DNA from: Bacteroidota bacterium
GTDB taxonomy: Bacteria; Bacteroidota; Bacteroidia; Flavobacteriales_D; Crocinitomicaceae
DNA: 64,000 nucleotides
Assembly (NCBI GenBank): GCA_016192075.1
Contig: JACPUU010000021.1
Span: 219,416-283,415 of the forward strand
Direction of reading: 5' to 3'
Below are positions 33,287 to 42,349 of this stretch, piece by piece. Both the position numbers and the translations under genes were made by a program. The number at the start of each line of letters is the position of its first letter. Positions within the stretch are counted from its first letter, which is position 1. The notes beneath the pieces were generated by a model. That model had not been told where the DNA came from, did not search any database, and saw nothing but the letters and a program-made list of their open reading frames with translations.

Positions 33287-35734
33287 ATGAAGCGATTACT
33301 GGCAGGAGCGCTGTTTATCATTGCCTCATTTTATTCGCTCGGGCAGGAAATTACCCAGACTGTACGCGGCACTGTTTCTGACATTGAGACAAATTACCCA
33401 ATTGTTGGAGCCAAACTCAAAATTTCAGTTGGTACAGATAAAATTTTAGGCGCAATTGCCGATTCAGAAGGTAATTTTTCCATTCAGCAAGTGCCTGTTG
33501 GTAAACACACCCTTATTGCAACATCGGTTGGTTATGAAGCCAAAGAGATTACCGTTATTGTAACTTCAGGCAAAGAGTCTGTTGTTACGGTTTTAATGAC
33601 CGAGTCTGCCATAACCAGTGAAGAGGTGGTTATTGTTGGCAAAAAAGAGGGTGAGACAAACAATGAAATGTCTACCGTCAGTTCGCAATCTTTTTCGGTA
33701 GAAGAAACAAACCGGTACGCGGGCAGCCGAGGTGATCCGGCACGTATGATGTCAAACTATGCCGGCGCACAGGGAACAGATGATTCACGCAACGACATTG
33801 TAATTCGTGGAAACTCGCCCCTTGGTGTTATTTACCGCATTGAAGGTGTGAGTATACCCAACCCCAATCACTTTGCCATTTCAGGCTCTACAGGCGGACC
33901 CATTTCTATTCTCAACAACAAATTTTTGGATAATTCAGACTTTTTTATGAGTGCTTTTCCGGCTGAATATGGCAACAGCACCTCAGGTGTTTTTGATTTA
34001 CGGCTGCGCAAAGGGAATAATAATGTACACGAATTTTCAGGCCAGTTTGGTTTTCTTGGAACTGAGGCGCTGTTTGAGGGTCCGCTATCCAAAAATCACA
34101 AAGGCAGTTACCTGGTAATGGGTCGTTATTCAACCCTTACACTGATTGATAAAATAGGCATTAAATACGGTACTGATGCCGTTCCGGTCTATGGTGACGG
34201 GGCCTTTAAATTTGATTTTCCGTTAAAGGGCGGCAGCAATCTTTCACTTTGGGGAATTGGCGGCGGCAGTGCTATTGATATTTTAATTTCAGATCAAACT
34301 GAACCAGCACAAGATGCCTATGGTGACCAGGACCGCGACCAGCATTTCAGAACCCGCATGTTCTCAACCGGTTTAACCTATAAAAAACCCTTTAGCAAAA
34401 ACTGCCTGATTAAATCATCCATTGCCTATTCATACCAAAATCAAAACAGCCAGCACGAATATATTCTGAGACACCTGGGGACTGACAGCACCTGGATTTA
34501 CGATGCTGATCCGTTCACGATGATGGGTTACCAATACACCATTTCAACAGCATCTGCTTACTTCAGCATCAATCAAAAACTGAATCAAAATCACGTGCTT
34601 AAATACGGATTTAATGTAGACGCGCACTATTTTAACATGAGCGATTCAATCCGCAATGACATTTCAGACTCTTTATCTGCCTTTTATTACCGCTGGGATT
34701 ATATTTCCAAAACGCCGGCCGTGCTGGCACAATTGTTTGTTCAGTGGAAATATAAAATAGGTGAAAAAACAACATTGAATGCCGGGCTGCACAGCCAGTA
34801 TTTTTCATTCAGCAACTCTCTTTCACCGGTTGAACCCCGCCTGGGACTCAAGTATGAAATCAATGAAAAAAACACGCTGGCAATTGCCGGCGGACTGCAC
34901 TCACAAACGCATCCGCTATACATCTACACCTACCATCAATATGATGGTGCCGGAAATAAAGTATTGCATAACCAGAACATTGATTTTTTAAAATCTGTAC
35001 ACAGCGTAGTAAGCTATACACTAAACCTGAAGGGATCACTTCAATTAAAATCAGAAGTGTATTACCAGTATTTGTACAACGTGCCTGTTGAAATTGTACC
35101 CTCCGCGTTTTCACTACTTAACCAGGGCAGCGGGTTTTCACGCTTTTTCCCTGACAGCCTTCAAAACACCGGTACCGGTTATAATTACGGCGCTGAACTT
35201 ACGGTGCAGAAATACTTCAACAAAAGTTTCTTTTTTCTAACCACGCTAAGCCTATACCAGTCACGCTACACTGGTAGCGATGGTATTGAGCGGAATACAG
35301 ATTTCAACGGCAACTACATCAGCAACCTGCTGGTTGGTAAAGAATTTAAAATTGGTAAAGACAAGCGCCACACCCTGGCACTGGGTATGAAAGTAACCTA
35401 CGCCGGTGGAAAACGCTATGGTTATGTAGATACAGTGGCTACCAATCTGCAAAAAGAAATTATTTATCTGGACTCAGCTTACAACGAACGTCAGTTCCAT
35501 GATTACTTCAGGCTTGATGCAAAAATAAACTACACCATTAACGGGAAAAAAGTAAGTCATGAAATAGGCCTTGACCTGATTAACCTGTTAAACACCAAAA
35601 ATATCCTGGGGCTCACCTATGTGCCTAATCCTGACAATCCTAGCGAACCCTATACGCAGCGAAATCAGCTGGGTTTTTTACCCCTTTTCTATTATAAACT
35701 GGATTTTAAGGTTGCCGGCAGCCCGAATAGTTAA
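33287..35734 (+). CDS. TonB-dependent outer-membrane receptor with carboxypeptidase-regulatory N-domain
   Basis: 815 residues. Signal peptide 1-20 (MKRLLAGALFIIASFYSLGQ), a CarboxypepD_reg-like beta sandwich at about 25-105 (RGTVSDIETNYPIVGAKLKI), then a plug domain with the pattern GDPARMMSNYAGAQGTDDSR and IVIRGNSPLGVIYRIEGVSI, and a 22-stranded barrel to the end. There is no adjacent SusD-like gene, so polysaccharide uptake is not indicated; the substrate is unknown. The plug start with RGNSP and the length match Bacteroidota receptors without a SusD partner. It starts 30 bases after the PorP/SprF stop and may share the transcript. Confidence 0.9.
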   Translation: MKRLLAGALFIIASFYSLGQEITQTVRGTVSDIETNYPIVGAKLKISVGTDKILGAIADSEGNFSIQQVPVGKHTLIATSVGYEAKEITVIVTSGKESVVTVLMTESAITSEEVVIVGKKEGETNNEMSTVSSQSFSVEETNRYAGSRGDPARMMSNYAGAQGTDDSRNDIVIRGNSPLGVIYRIEGVSIPNPNHFAISGSTGGPISILNNKFLDNSDFFMSAFPAEYGNSTSGVFDLRLRKGNNNVHEFSGQFGFLGTEALFEGPLSKNHKGSYLVMGRYSTLTLIDKIGIKYGTDAVPVYGDGAFKFDFPLKGGSNLSLWGIGGGSAIDILISDQTEPAQDAYGDQDRDQHFRTRMFSTGLTYKKPFSKNCLIKSSIAYSYQNQNSQHEYILRHLGTDSTWIYDADPFTMMGYQYTISTASAYFSINQKLNQNHVLKYGFNVDAHYFNMSDSIRNDISDSLSAFYYRWDYISKTPAVLAQLFVQWKYKIGEKTTLNAGLHSQYFSFSNSLSPVEPRLGLKYEINEKNTLAIAGGLHSQTHPLYIYTYHQYDGAGNKVLHNQNIDFLKSVHSVVSYTLNLKGSLQLKSEVYYQYLYNVPVEIVPSAFSLLNQGSGFSRFFPDSLQNTGTGYNYGAELTVQKYFNKSFFFLTTLSLYQSRYTGSDGIERNTDFNGNYISNLLVGKEFKIGKDKRHTLALGMKVTYAGGKRYGYVDTVATNLQKEIIYLDSAYNERQFHDYFRLDAKINYTINGKKVSHEIGLDLINLLNTKNILGLTYVPNPDNPSEPYTQRNQLGFLPLFYYKLDFKVAGSPNS

Positions 35735-35791
35735 AAGTTTATGTAACTAAATTTGGGCAGGCCTCGTTTAACAGGCATAAACCCAAACAAA

Positions 35792-36139
35792 ATGAGTATT
35801 TGCATAACCTGTGAAAAAGATTTCGGGGGTCGCTCCAATCAGAAATTCTGTTCCGTATCCTGTAAAAACAAACATCACAATTCACTAAATAAACAGAAAG
35901 AAGCGGTCGTTCTCAACGTCAACAAAATTCTTCATAGAAACTGGACGGTGCTGAACAAGCTTTACCAGATTTACAGGAGCACTCCCATTTCCATTGATGT
36001 GGCGTCAGCCTATGGGTACAATGTCAGTTATTTTACACACATTCACAACAGCCCTATTGGTGAAAAGTACACCATGGTGTATGACATTGGCTTCAAAAAT
36101 CACATCGATAATAAAATCCAGATTTTTCCCGCTCCCTGA
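35792..36139 (+). CDS. Small protein with a zinc-ribbon-like CxxC...CxxxC N-terminus
   Basis: 115 residues from ATG 35792; a TTG start at 35753 would add MGRPRLTGINPNK, which resembles the start of some relatives, so the longer form is possible. Four Cys (ICITCEKDFGGRSNQKFCSVSC: split as CITC and FCSVSC) would bind one zinc. The helical middle and a C-terminal part with YFTHIHNSPIGEKYTMVYDI are typical of a Bacteroidota family that I know only as uncharacterised small Zn-ribbon proteins. Cytoplasmic. It follows the TonB receptor gene by about 55 bases. Function unknown. Confidence 0.6.
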   Translation: MSICITCEKDFGGRSNQKFCSVSCKNKHHNSLNKQKEAVVLNVNKILHRNWTVLNKLYQIYRSTPISIDVASAYGYNVSYFTHIHNSPIGEKYTMVYDIGFKNHIDNKIQIFPAP

Positions 36140-36240
36140 CCGGGCGCCGTTTATCCTTTAAAAGGATACTTCTGTAAGTTTTTACGGGCTTTTTGTTCAT
36201 TATTTGACGGCAAGGCATTCAATTAGTGCTGAATGAGTTT

Positions 36241-36248
36241 TACTTTTG
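36241..36248 (+). promoter_or_regulatory. Bacteroidota -7 box (TACTTTTG)
   Basis: Matches TAnnTTTG, 18 bases before the ATG of the S9 peptidase gene. No TTG at the expected distance. Confidence 0.4.
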
Positions 36249-36266
36249 CCCGTACTAGCCTGCTCC

Positions 36267-39089
36267 ATGAAAAAACTTAGCTCACTCATACTGCTGATCC
36301 TTTTAGTCCAGCCCTCATTCGGGCAGACAAAAAAGAAAATTGACCATACCGCTTACGATGAATGGAAATCTATTCGCAGTGTTGTGCAGTCACCCACAGG
36401 CAATTATGTATTGTACGAAGTAACACCGCTGGAGGGCGACGCCACCTTGTTTTTCTATGATGTGCGTGAAAATGTGACCACTACTTTTTCACGTGGAAAA
36501 TCAGGCCGTTTTCTGCGCGATGAAAGTGCCTTTTTATTTTTGGTAGAACCGCAGTTTGATACCATTCACAAACTGAAACTGGCAGATACCAGCAAAGACA
36601 AATTGCCCAAAGACAGCTTGTTTATTTATTGGCCCGCAACTGATTCAGTAAGGTCATTTGCAAACATAAAATCTGTCACGGTGCCTGAAGAAGGGTCAAC
36701 CGTTGTTTTTTTGAGCACAAAAGATGCGCGGCCGGATTGCCCTGAAAATCCGAAAAAAAAGAAGAAAAAGAAAAAAGAAAAAAACCCTTGCACCAAAGCG
36801 GCAACCAGCGGCACCACCCTCACCCTTTTTAATACCGCAACAGGCCACACAACAAGTATTGATTGTGTTACCGCTTACCAGCTTTCTGAAGATGGCAGCA
36901 AATTGCTTTACGTTCAAAGTTTAAAGGGAAAGAAAGATACCTTATCGTTATTTTTATTTGACCTCACTGATTCATCACATACCCAGCTCATCAGCGGGCA
37001 ATATGGCATATCACAACTGAATTTTGATAAAGCGGGAAATCAAATTGCTTTTCTGGCAACCGCCGATACAAACAAGCTCAAAAACTATTCACTTTACTAC
37101 CATTCGGTTAAAAATGACCTGACAGGATCTGTAGTAGACTCTATGAATCAAAGCATGCCTGCCGGGTGGAATGTTTCAGAGTTTGGCAAAGTTTTTTTCA
37201 GTGAAGATGGCCTCAAACTGTATTTTGGAACTAATGCATTAGTTGTACAGGAGCCTGAAGATTCGCTGCTTGACACGGAAATAGCCAAGGTAGATGTTTG
37301 GGGATCAACCGATTCCAGAATACAGCCGCAACAATTAATAGAGCTGAACGCCGATAAACGCAAGGCATACACAGCGGTGTTTTACGTCGCTGATAAAAAA
37401 ATGGTGCAGCTGGGCAGTGCTGACGTGCCTGATGTATCTGTCAATCCACAGACACCGGCGCAGTTTATTTTAGGGCGCAACGATGCCCCTTATCAGCGCG
37501 AGGCCACCTGGGAATATCCCTGGAAAACTGATTTTTACCTGATTGACCAGGAAACCGGCCAGGCCACTGCACTTGCCAACGGTTTAGGATTCAGAACAAG
37601 CCTGTCTCCATCAGCCAATTATTTTGTTTACTACAACGGTTCTGATTCCAGTTGGTATGCCATTCATACACAAACTAAAATTACGGCCAACCTTTCATCA
37701 CACCTCAATGCCCTGTTTGCTTCAGATAACAACGGCAATCCATCACTGGCTGATGAACAGGGACTCGTTGGCTGGAGTGTTGTTAACGGGCAGGAATATG
37801 TGCTGGTTAATGCCCGTTACGATATCTGGATGCTGAATCCATCTGACCCGCAGGCATCTATCTGCCTTACCGGCGAAAAAGGCAAGGCCCAAAAACTCAA
37901 ATTTGATTACTACCGCCTTGACACCGACAGTCTTTACACCATACCTGAAAACAACTACCTCATTGGTGTTGACGAACAGACAAAACGTGAAACCATTTAC
38001 CGGTTAACGTATACCGGGCAAACCTATCAGCAAGCGTCACTTTTGAGTACCGATCACCGGATTGCACTTATCAGTAAAGCAGAACTATCTGACCGGGTTA
38101 TTCTTCGCAGAATGAATTTTACCACCTACCCTGATCTCGAAAAAACAGACGTAACGTTTGCCAATCCGGTTCAATTCTCAGCAATAAATCCGCAGCAAAA
38201 AGAATACAATTGGGGAACCGTAGAAATGGTGTCGTGGAAGAGTTTTGAGGGCCGCAATTTACGCGGCCTGCTCTACAAACCTGAAGATTTTGATTCAACA
38301 AAATCATACCCGATGATTGTTTATTTTTATGAAAAATATACCGACGACATTCATGTTTACTACGCCCCCAAACCTACGGCATCCATTATTTACCCAACTG
38401 AATATGTGAGCAATGGCTATATCATTTTCATTCCGGATATTGAATACACCCCGGGCTATCCCGCCAAATCAGCATACGATTGCATTGTAAGCGGTACAGA
38501 CTATCTCACCGGCCGCTTTCACTGGATTGACTCAACCAGGCTGGGTCTTCAGGGCCAAAGCTGGGGCGGTTACCAAACGGCACAACTTATAACCATGACT
38601 ACCAAATACAAAGCAGCTATGGCAGGCGCACCGGTAACCAACATGTTCTCTGCCTACGGCGGCATACGCTGGGGTTCAGGCATCAGCCGCATGTTTCAGT
38701 ATGAGAAAACCCAAAGCCGCATTGGTTATACGCTTTGGGAACGGCCGGACCTTTATATGCTTAATTCACCTGTATTTGGCTTACCCAAAGTAACAACGCC
38801 ACTGCTGATTATGAGTAATGATGGTGATGGCGCCGTTCCATGGTACCAGGGAATTGAAATGTACATGGGTTTGCGGCGGCTTGGAAAACCTGTTTGGCTG
38901 CTCAATTACAACGACGATGAACACAACCTGATGCAGCTTGCCAATAAGCGTGATTTGAGTATACGCATGCGTCAGTTCTTTGATTACTACTTGCTTGGTG
39001 CACCTATACCGGCCTGGATGTCTGAAGGAGTGCCCGCAGTTGAAAAAGGAAAGAATTTCGGCTTTGAACTTGAAAATTCGGGCAATTAA
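36267..39089 (+). CDS. S9 family peptidase (prolyl oligopeptidase family), secreted
   Basis: 940 residues from ATG 36267; the frame is open further upstream, but MKKLSSLILLILLVQPSFGQ is a clear signal peptide start. An irregular N-terminal propeller region (about 30-660) is followed by the alpha/beta-hydrolase domain. Expected catalytic triad: Ser765 in GQSWGGYQT, Asp854 in NDGDGAVPW, His886 in DDEHNL. The enzyme should cleave peptides in the periplasm, with dipeptidyl- or oligopeptidase specificity unknown. Odd: residues near 163-170 are a run of eight Lys (PKKKKKKKKEK), inside the propeller and flanked by two Cys (CPENP before, NPC after), probably a surface loop. The gene stands alone between the Zn-ribbon gene and the minimal CHU_C gene. 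Confidence 0.88.
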   Translation: MKKLSSLILLILLVQPSFGQTKKKIDHTAYDEWKSIRSVVQSPTGNYVLYEVTPLEGDATLFFYDVRENVTTTFSRGKSGRFLRDESAFLFLVEPQFDTIHKLKLADTSKDKLPKDSLFIYWPATDSVRSFANIKSVTVPEEGSTVVFLSTKDARPDCPENPKKKKKKKKEKNPCTKAATSGTTLTLFNTATGHTTSIDCVTAYQLSEDGSKLLYVQSLKGKKDTLSLFLFDLTDSSHTQLISGQYGISQLNFDKAGNQIAFLATADTNKLKNYSLYYHSVKNDLTGSVVDSMNQSMPAGWNVSEFGKVFFSEDGLKLYFGTNALVVQEPEDSLLDTEIAKVDVWGSTDSRIQPQQLIELNADKRKAYTAVFYVADKKMVQLGSADVPDVSVNPQTPAQFILGRNDAPYQREATWEYPWKTDFYLIDQETGQATALANGLGFRTSLSPSANYFVYYNGSDSSWYAIHTQTKITANLSSHLNALFASDNNGNPSLADEQGLVGWSVVNGQEYVLVNARYDIWMLNPSDPQASICLTGEKGKAQKLKFDYYRLDTDSLYTIPENNYLIGVDEQTKRETIYRLTYTGQTYQQASLLSTDHRIALISKAELSDRVILRRMNFTTYPDLEKTDVTFANPVQFSAINPQQKEYNWGTVEMVSWKSFEGRNLRGLLYKPEDFDSTKSYPMIVYFYEKYTDDIHVYYAPKPTASIIYPTEYVSNGYIIFIPDIEYTPGYPAKSAYDCIVSGTDYLTGRFHWIDSTRLGLQGQSWGGYQTAQLITMTTKYKAAMAGAPVTNMFSAYGGIRWGSGISRMFQYEKTQSRIGYTLWERPDLYMLNSPVFGLPKVTTPLLIMSNDGDGAVPWYQGIEMYMGLRRLGKPVWLLNYNDDEHNLMQLANKRDLSIRMRQFFDYYLLGAPIPAWMSEGVPAVEKGKNFGFELENSGN

Positions 39090-39128
39090 TCGATTAATTT
39101 AAACAAATTTTGTACTTTAACATTTCGA

Positions 39129-39467
39129 ATGAACACACTGAGAAAAATGGCATTGCTGCTTTTGCTGAGCCCGGTTGGCGGGTTTGCGCAAACCAGTGTG
39201 ACCATTCCCAACGTGTTTACGCCTGACAATGATGGTGTTAACGATATGTTTCGCATCAGCACCGCAGGTTATGATGCAATGACCTGTTCTATTTTGAACC
39301 GCCACGGTGAAATTGTGTATCGTTTTTATGGCTTAAACGGCAGCTGGGATGCTTTTACCCATGCCGGTGTAAAAGTCACCGCCGGAACCTATTTTGTTTT
39401 TCTGGAATTAACCCTGCCAGATGGAAGCACAGAAACCAGACAAGGTACACTGCAGGTTCAGTATTAA
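39129..39467 (+). CDS. Minimal CHU_C protein: signal peptide plus gliding-motility C-terminal domain only
   Basis: 112 residues. Signal peptide MNTLRKMALLLLLSPVGGFA (cleavage near 21), then directly a CHU_C domain: VTIPNVFTPDNDGVNDMFRI, CSILNRHGEIVYRF, GSWDAFTHAGVKVTAGTYFV and a last strand TLQVQY. There is no cargo domain at all, although CHU_C normally acts as the type B export tail of a large secreted protein. It may be a free surface protein, a T9SS decoy or chaperone, or the stump of a larger gene; the signal peptide joined in frame without disruption argues for a functional protein. The gene is convergent with the gene that ends at 39464, overlapping it by four bases. Confidence 0.8.
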   Translation: MNTLRKMALLLLLSPVGGFAQTSVTIPNVFTPDNDGVNDMFRISTAGYDAMTCSILNRHGEIVYRFYGLNGSWDAFTHAGVKVTAGTYFVFLELTLPDGSTETRQGTLQVQY

Positions 39468-39769
39468 TCCGTACTTATTTCGACGCCTATTCCTGTTTCT
39501 TGCTGTGCAGGCTGCGATTCTTTTGCTGAAAACAGTTCCCGGGCCATGTAATAAATAACCCAGGTCATTGCCAGCCCAATAATCACTTTAATTACAAACA
39601 TCCAGGGAAACACACGCTTATGTGCTTTGTACCGACTCAAATCAAGGTTATATGGTTTGTTTTCTTTTTCCAAGGCTGATAGCTTTTCTTTCAGGTAATC
39701 TGTCAGACGTTTACACCAAATTACACAAACGTTAGTCTTTTGATGACATGTTGGGCAGAATGATATCAC
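39464..39769 (-). CDS. Small membrane protein with Cys-rich N-terminus, downstream of phosphatase 2
   Basis: 101 residues from a GTG at 39769. The frame is open upstream through the duplicated phosphatase end, but that stretch (MRYWSTSLTDERN) is simply the repeat read in another frame, so the later start is chosen. FCPTCHQKTNVCVIWCKR resembles a small zinc ribbon, followed by a helix and one transmembrane segment near 66-86 (PWMFVIKVIIGLAMTWVIYY). Unknown family. Its start is nine bases after the distal copy of the phosphatase 3'-end repeat, the same arrangement as for the two-helix protein at 20439, though the two proteins are not obviously related. Confidence 0.55.
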   Translation of the reverse strand: MISFCPTCHQKTNVCVIWCKRLTDYLKEKLSALEKENKPYNLDLSRYKAHKRVFPWMFVIKVIIGLAMTWVIYYMARELFSAKESQPAQQETGIGVEISTD

Positions 39770-39777
39770 TGTATTTC

Positions 39778-39930
39778 GTTCATCCGTCAAAGACGTACTC
39801 CAATAACGCAAACAACGGCTCTCTGAAATAATTCAAACAGATCCCGACACGGTTTATTTTATTGGAGTCGGGATTGATGACGTTATGTGTTTTTGTTCGT
39901 CCGTCAAAGACGTACTCCAATAACACAAAC
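39778..39930 (-). repeat. Phosphatase 3'-end repeat module, locus 2
   Basis: Bases 39895-39930 (the last nine codons and stop of the TPR-SpoIIE gene plus nine bases) recur at 39778-39813 with two mismatches, 117 bases away. Between them lies a hairpin (ATCCCGAC at 39841-39848, GTCGGGAT at 39867-39874) whose loop shares AATAAAATAAACC with locus 1, and flanks that also match locus 1 (CTG ... TTCAGA ... GTYGTTTG). Confidence 0.9.
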
Positions 39931-41901
39931 GTCATCAACCTGTTCAAGACTGCCTTTCCATTCATCAAAGGTACTATTGAGCAGGTTCTTTTGATCAACC
40001 ATTGGTCTTTTGTGAATAGATTGCAGCAGTTCAATGAACTGTTTATACTTAAACTTTTTACCCTTGGGGCCGCCAAACTGATCTACAAATCCGTCAGAGA
40101 AAAGATAGACACAGTCTCCCGGTGAAATATTCATGGTGTGGTTGGTGAAAGGTGTCTCTTTCCCTTCAAAATAACCTACAGGCTGTTTATCGCCTTTCAG
40201 TTCTGCTACCTCACCTGAGCGAATCAGAAACAAGGGGTTATTTGCACCGGCAAACTCCAATGTATGTGCCGTTTCATCAATACAGCAAATGGCCATATCC
40301 ATCCCATCCTTCCGGTTTACGCCTTTGCCCTTTTGATTTAATGCCCGAACCACATTTTTTCTGAGTTCGTTCAATATTTCAGCCGGTCTGCTTATGCCCC
40401 GCTCATTGATTATCTGATGTAAAAAGGTATTGCCAATCATGCTCATAAAAGCACCGGGAACACCGTGCCCTGTACAATCTACGGCCGCAATAATTTTTTT
40501 GCCTTCCAGTTCAGTATACCACAAAAAGTCACCACTCACAATGTCTTTGGGCCGCAGCATAAAGAACGAATCACTGAACAGTTCCGGATTGTCTTTTGTA
40601 GGCAACAGGGCTTCTTGTATTTTGCTGGCATATTCAATACTCGCCAGTATGTCTGAATTTTTTTCCTGGATAATTTCATTGGCCTGCTGCAACCGCAGAT
40701 TTGCACGCTGTTTGAGCACATTTCGGTTATACAACGTGGTAGCCAGCACAATCAAAAGAATTAGCCCCAGCACCGAAGAAATGATAATGATTCTGGAGTT
40801 CTGAATTTCTTCGGCATTTTTGGCAATTTCCAAATCCTGAATCTGGCTTCGCTGAACCAGTATTTCATTTTCTTTGACGGTTTGATCAGCTTTATACCGC
40901 TCCTGCATTTCAATGAAAGAGGTTGCATTTTCTTTTTCTCTTAAACTATCTGTCAATATTTTGTAGGATTTAAAATGGTCCAGCGCGCTCCTGAAATCTC
41001 CCAGTTTTTCATACGAAGCAGCCAGGCCAACGTGTGCATGCGCTTCATTTTTCAACGATTTTCCTTCCTCGGCATCTTTCAATGATTTTAAATCATATTC
41101 AACCGCAATCTTATACTTTCCTTCGGCCTGAAAAACACCGGCGAGGTTGCGGTTAGAAACAGCCATGAGGTCATAATCCTGTTTAACGGCAGCCTGCTCA
41201 TAGGCGTCAAAAAAATGTGTCTTTGCCAGCACATAATTTTCGTCATGCAATTCAGCAAAGCCAAGGTTGATGTAGCAGGTTGCAGCCAGGTACTGATTGT
41301 TGTTTTTAAGTGCGGCAGACAAGCCTTTATTGAGGAAAAAACGGGCTGAATCACCCACGTGCAGCGCTGAATAAATTGATCCAATGTTTATGTATCCAAA
41401 AACGGCGCCTTCAATATCATGCAATGCTTCATCAATTTCAGCACTTTTATTCATGTAAAACATGGATGTTGTATAGTTTCCCAGGTTGCCGTTCAATGCC
41501 CCCATGTTGTTATACGCCTTTGATATATAAGCTGAATCTTTAAGGTCAAATGCTGAGTTCAACACACGCTGAAAATAAAACAGGGCAGAATCAGACTGGT
41601 TCAGATTCATGAATGCTATTCCCAGGTGATTTTCAGCATCCATTTTATTTCGTATAGAAAAATTGGAGGTGGAGTAAACCAATTTGCGGTTTTGTTTTGC
41701 AATCAGCAATGCCTTTTGCGGATCATTTGCCTCAAGCTCATCAAAGAGCTGAATCAGCAACAACGATTGCTCAACCGGATTGGTTGCTGCAGCCAGCCGG
41801 TGTTCCAGGCTATCAATACGTTGATTCTGAGCAAGCAACATAACGCCTGAACCAAGCCACAGATGGAGCATGAGACAATATCGGACCAACTTGAACTTCA
41901 T
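39904..41901 (-). CDS. TPR-SpoIIE family protein phosphatase
   Basis: 665 residues. Signal peptide or first helix 1-24 (LVRYCLMLHLWLGSGVMLLA), then tetratricopeptide repeats at about 55-320 (SDSALFYFQRVLNSAFDLKD, SKAYNNMGALNGNLGNYTTS and others), a coiled coil, a transmembrane helix near 374-395 (IIIISSVLGLILLIVLATTL) and a SpoIIE phosphatase domain from about 440. Motifs: DIVSGDFLWYTE, VDCTGHGVPGAFMS, KDGMDMAICCID and FSDGFVDQFGG. The TPR part would sit in the periplasm and the phosphatase in the cytosol, a layout common in Bacteroidota. No STAS gene is nearby. The 3' end carries the same repeat module as the phosphatase at 17928-20270. Confidence 0.9.
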   Translation of the reverse strand: MKFKLVRYCLMLHLWLGSGVMLLAQNQRIDSLEHRLAAATNPVEQSLLLIQLFDELEANDPQKALLIAKQNRKLVYSTSNFSIRNKMDAENHLGIAFMNLNQSDSALFYFQRVLNSAFDLKDSAYISKAYNNMGALNGNLGNYTTSMFYMNKSAEIDEALHDIEGAVFGYINIGSIYSALHVGDSARFFLNKGLSAALKNNNQYLAATCYINLGFAELHDENYVLAKTHFFDAYEQAAVKQDYDLMAVSNRNLAGVFQAEGKYKIAVEYDLKSLKDAEEGKSLKNEAHAHVGLAASYEKLGDFRSALDHFKSYKILTDSLREKENATSFIEMQERYKADQTVKENEILVQRSQIQDLEIAKNAEEIQNSRIIIISSVLGLILLIVLATTLYNRNVLKQRANLRLQQANEIIQEKNSDILASIEYASKIQEALLPTKDNPELFSDSFFMLRPKDIVSGDFLWYTELEGKKIIAAVDCTGHGVPGAFMSMIGNTFLHQIINERGISRPAEILNELRKNVVRALNQKGKGVNRKDGMDMAICCIDETAHTLEFAGANNPLFLIRSGEVAELKGDKQPVGYFEGKETPFTNHTMNISPGDCVYLFSDGFVDQFGGPKGKKFKYKQFIELLQSIHKRPMVDQKNLLNSTFDEWKGSLEQVDDVCVIGVRL

Positions 41902-41963
41902 TTTTTCAAAGTAATCAATAAATTCTATATATTCATCCCTAAAACCATTAAAAATTAAAGATT

Positions 41964-42275
41964 ATGGAAGAACTTTTTGAAGTTAGAGCAGCCGGTGAGG
42001 GTACCGTTGCAGTAGGTACTGAGATCAATACAATTTTATCAAGTATGGGGTGCCAGGGCTTTAACGAGCGTTATTTAGGTGTAGTAAAAGCAGTTGTGGA
42101 AAAAGCAGAAGGAAGAATTACCAAACAAAAACTGGTTTGGGGTGAAGAGAACGATCCAAAATTCAATGAAAGCCAGCAAAAAAATGCAACCGCACTTCTG
42201 GGTGCAGCTATAAAAGCCGTTGAAGGTGGTGGTGACCCGGCTGAACTGGTTGTTAAATTTGTAGTTAGAAAATAA
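41964..42275 (+). CDS. Small cytoplasmic protein of unknown function
   Basis: 103 residues, no signal or membrane segment. Balanced charge, alternating strand/helix (MEELFEVRAAGEGTVAVGTE, then NATALLGAAIKAVEGGGDPA, final strand LVVKFVVRK). I do not recognise the family. It is divergent from the TPR-phosphatase gene (62 bases apart) and followed by a strong terminator, so it is a single-gene transcript. The clean ATG in AAAGATTATGGAAGAACTT and regular codon use argue for a real gene. Confidence 0.75.
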   Translation: MEELFEVRAAGEGTVAVGTEINTILSSMGCQGFNERYLGVVKAVVEKAEGRITKQKLVWGEENDPKFNESQQKNATALLGAAIKAVEGGGDPAELVVKFVVRK

Positions 42276-42291
42276 CAGGTAAAACCGAAAT

Positions 42292-42341
42292 AAAAAGGCC
42301 CGGTATTCTGAACTTATTTCAGAATCCGGGCCTTTTCTTTT
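42292..42341. terminator. Rho-independent terminator after the 103-residue protein gene
   Basis: AAAAGGCCCGG and CCGGGCCTTTT arms with TATTCTGAA/TTCAGAATA extending the stem, followed by T-rich sequence. It also lies just after the minus-strand PorP/SprF gene stop, so it may serve both directions. Confidence 0.8.
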
Positions 42342-42349
42342 TTGTTCGT

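Noticed and set aside
39770..39811. N-terminal extension MRYWSTSLTDERN of the small membrane protein at 39464
   Set aside because: These codons are the duplicated phosphatase gene end read in a different frame, so the GTG at 39769 is the more likely start.
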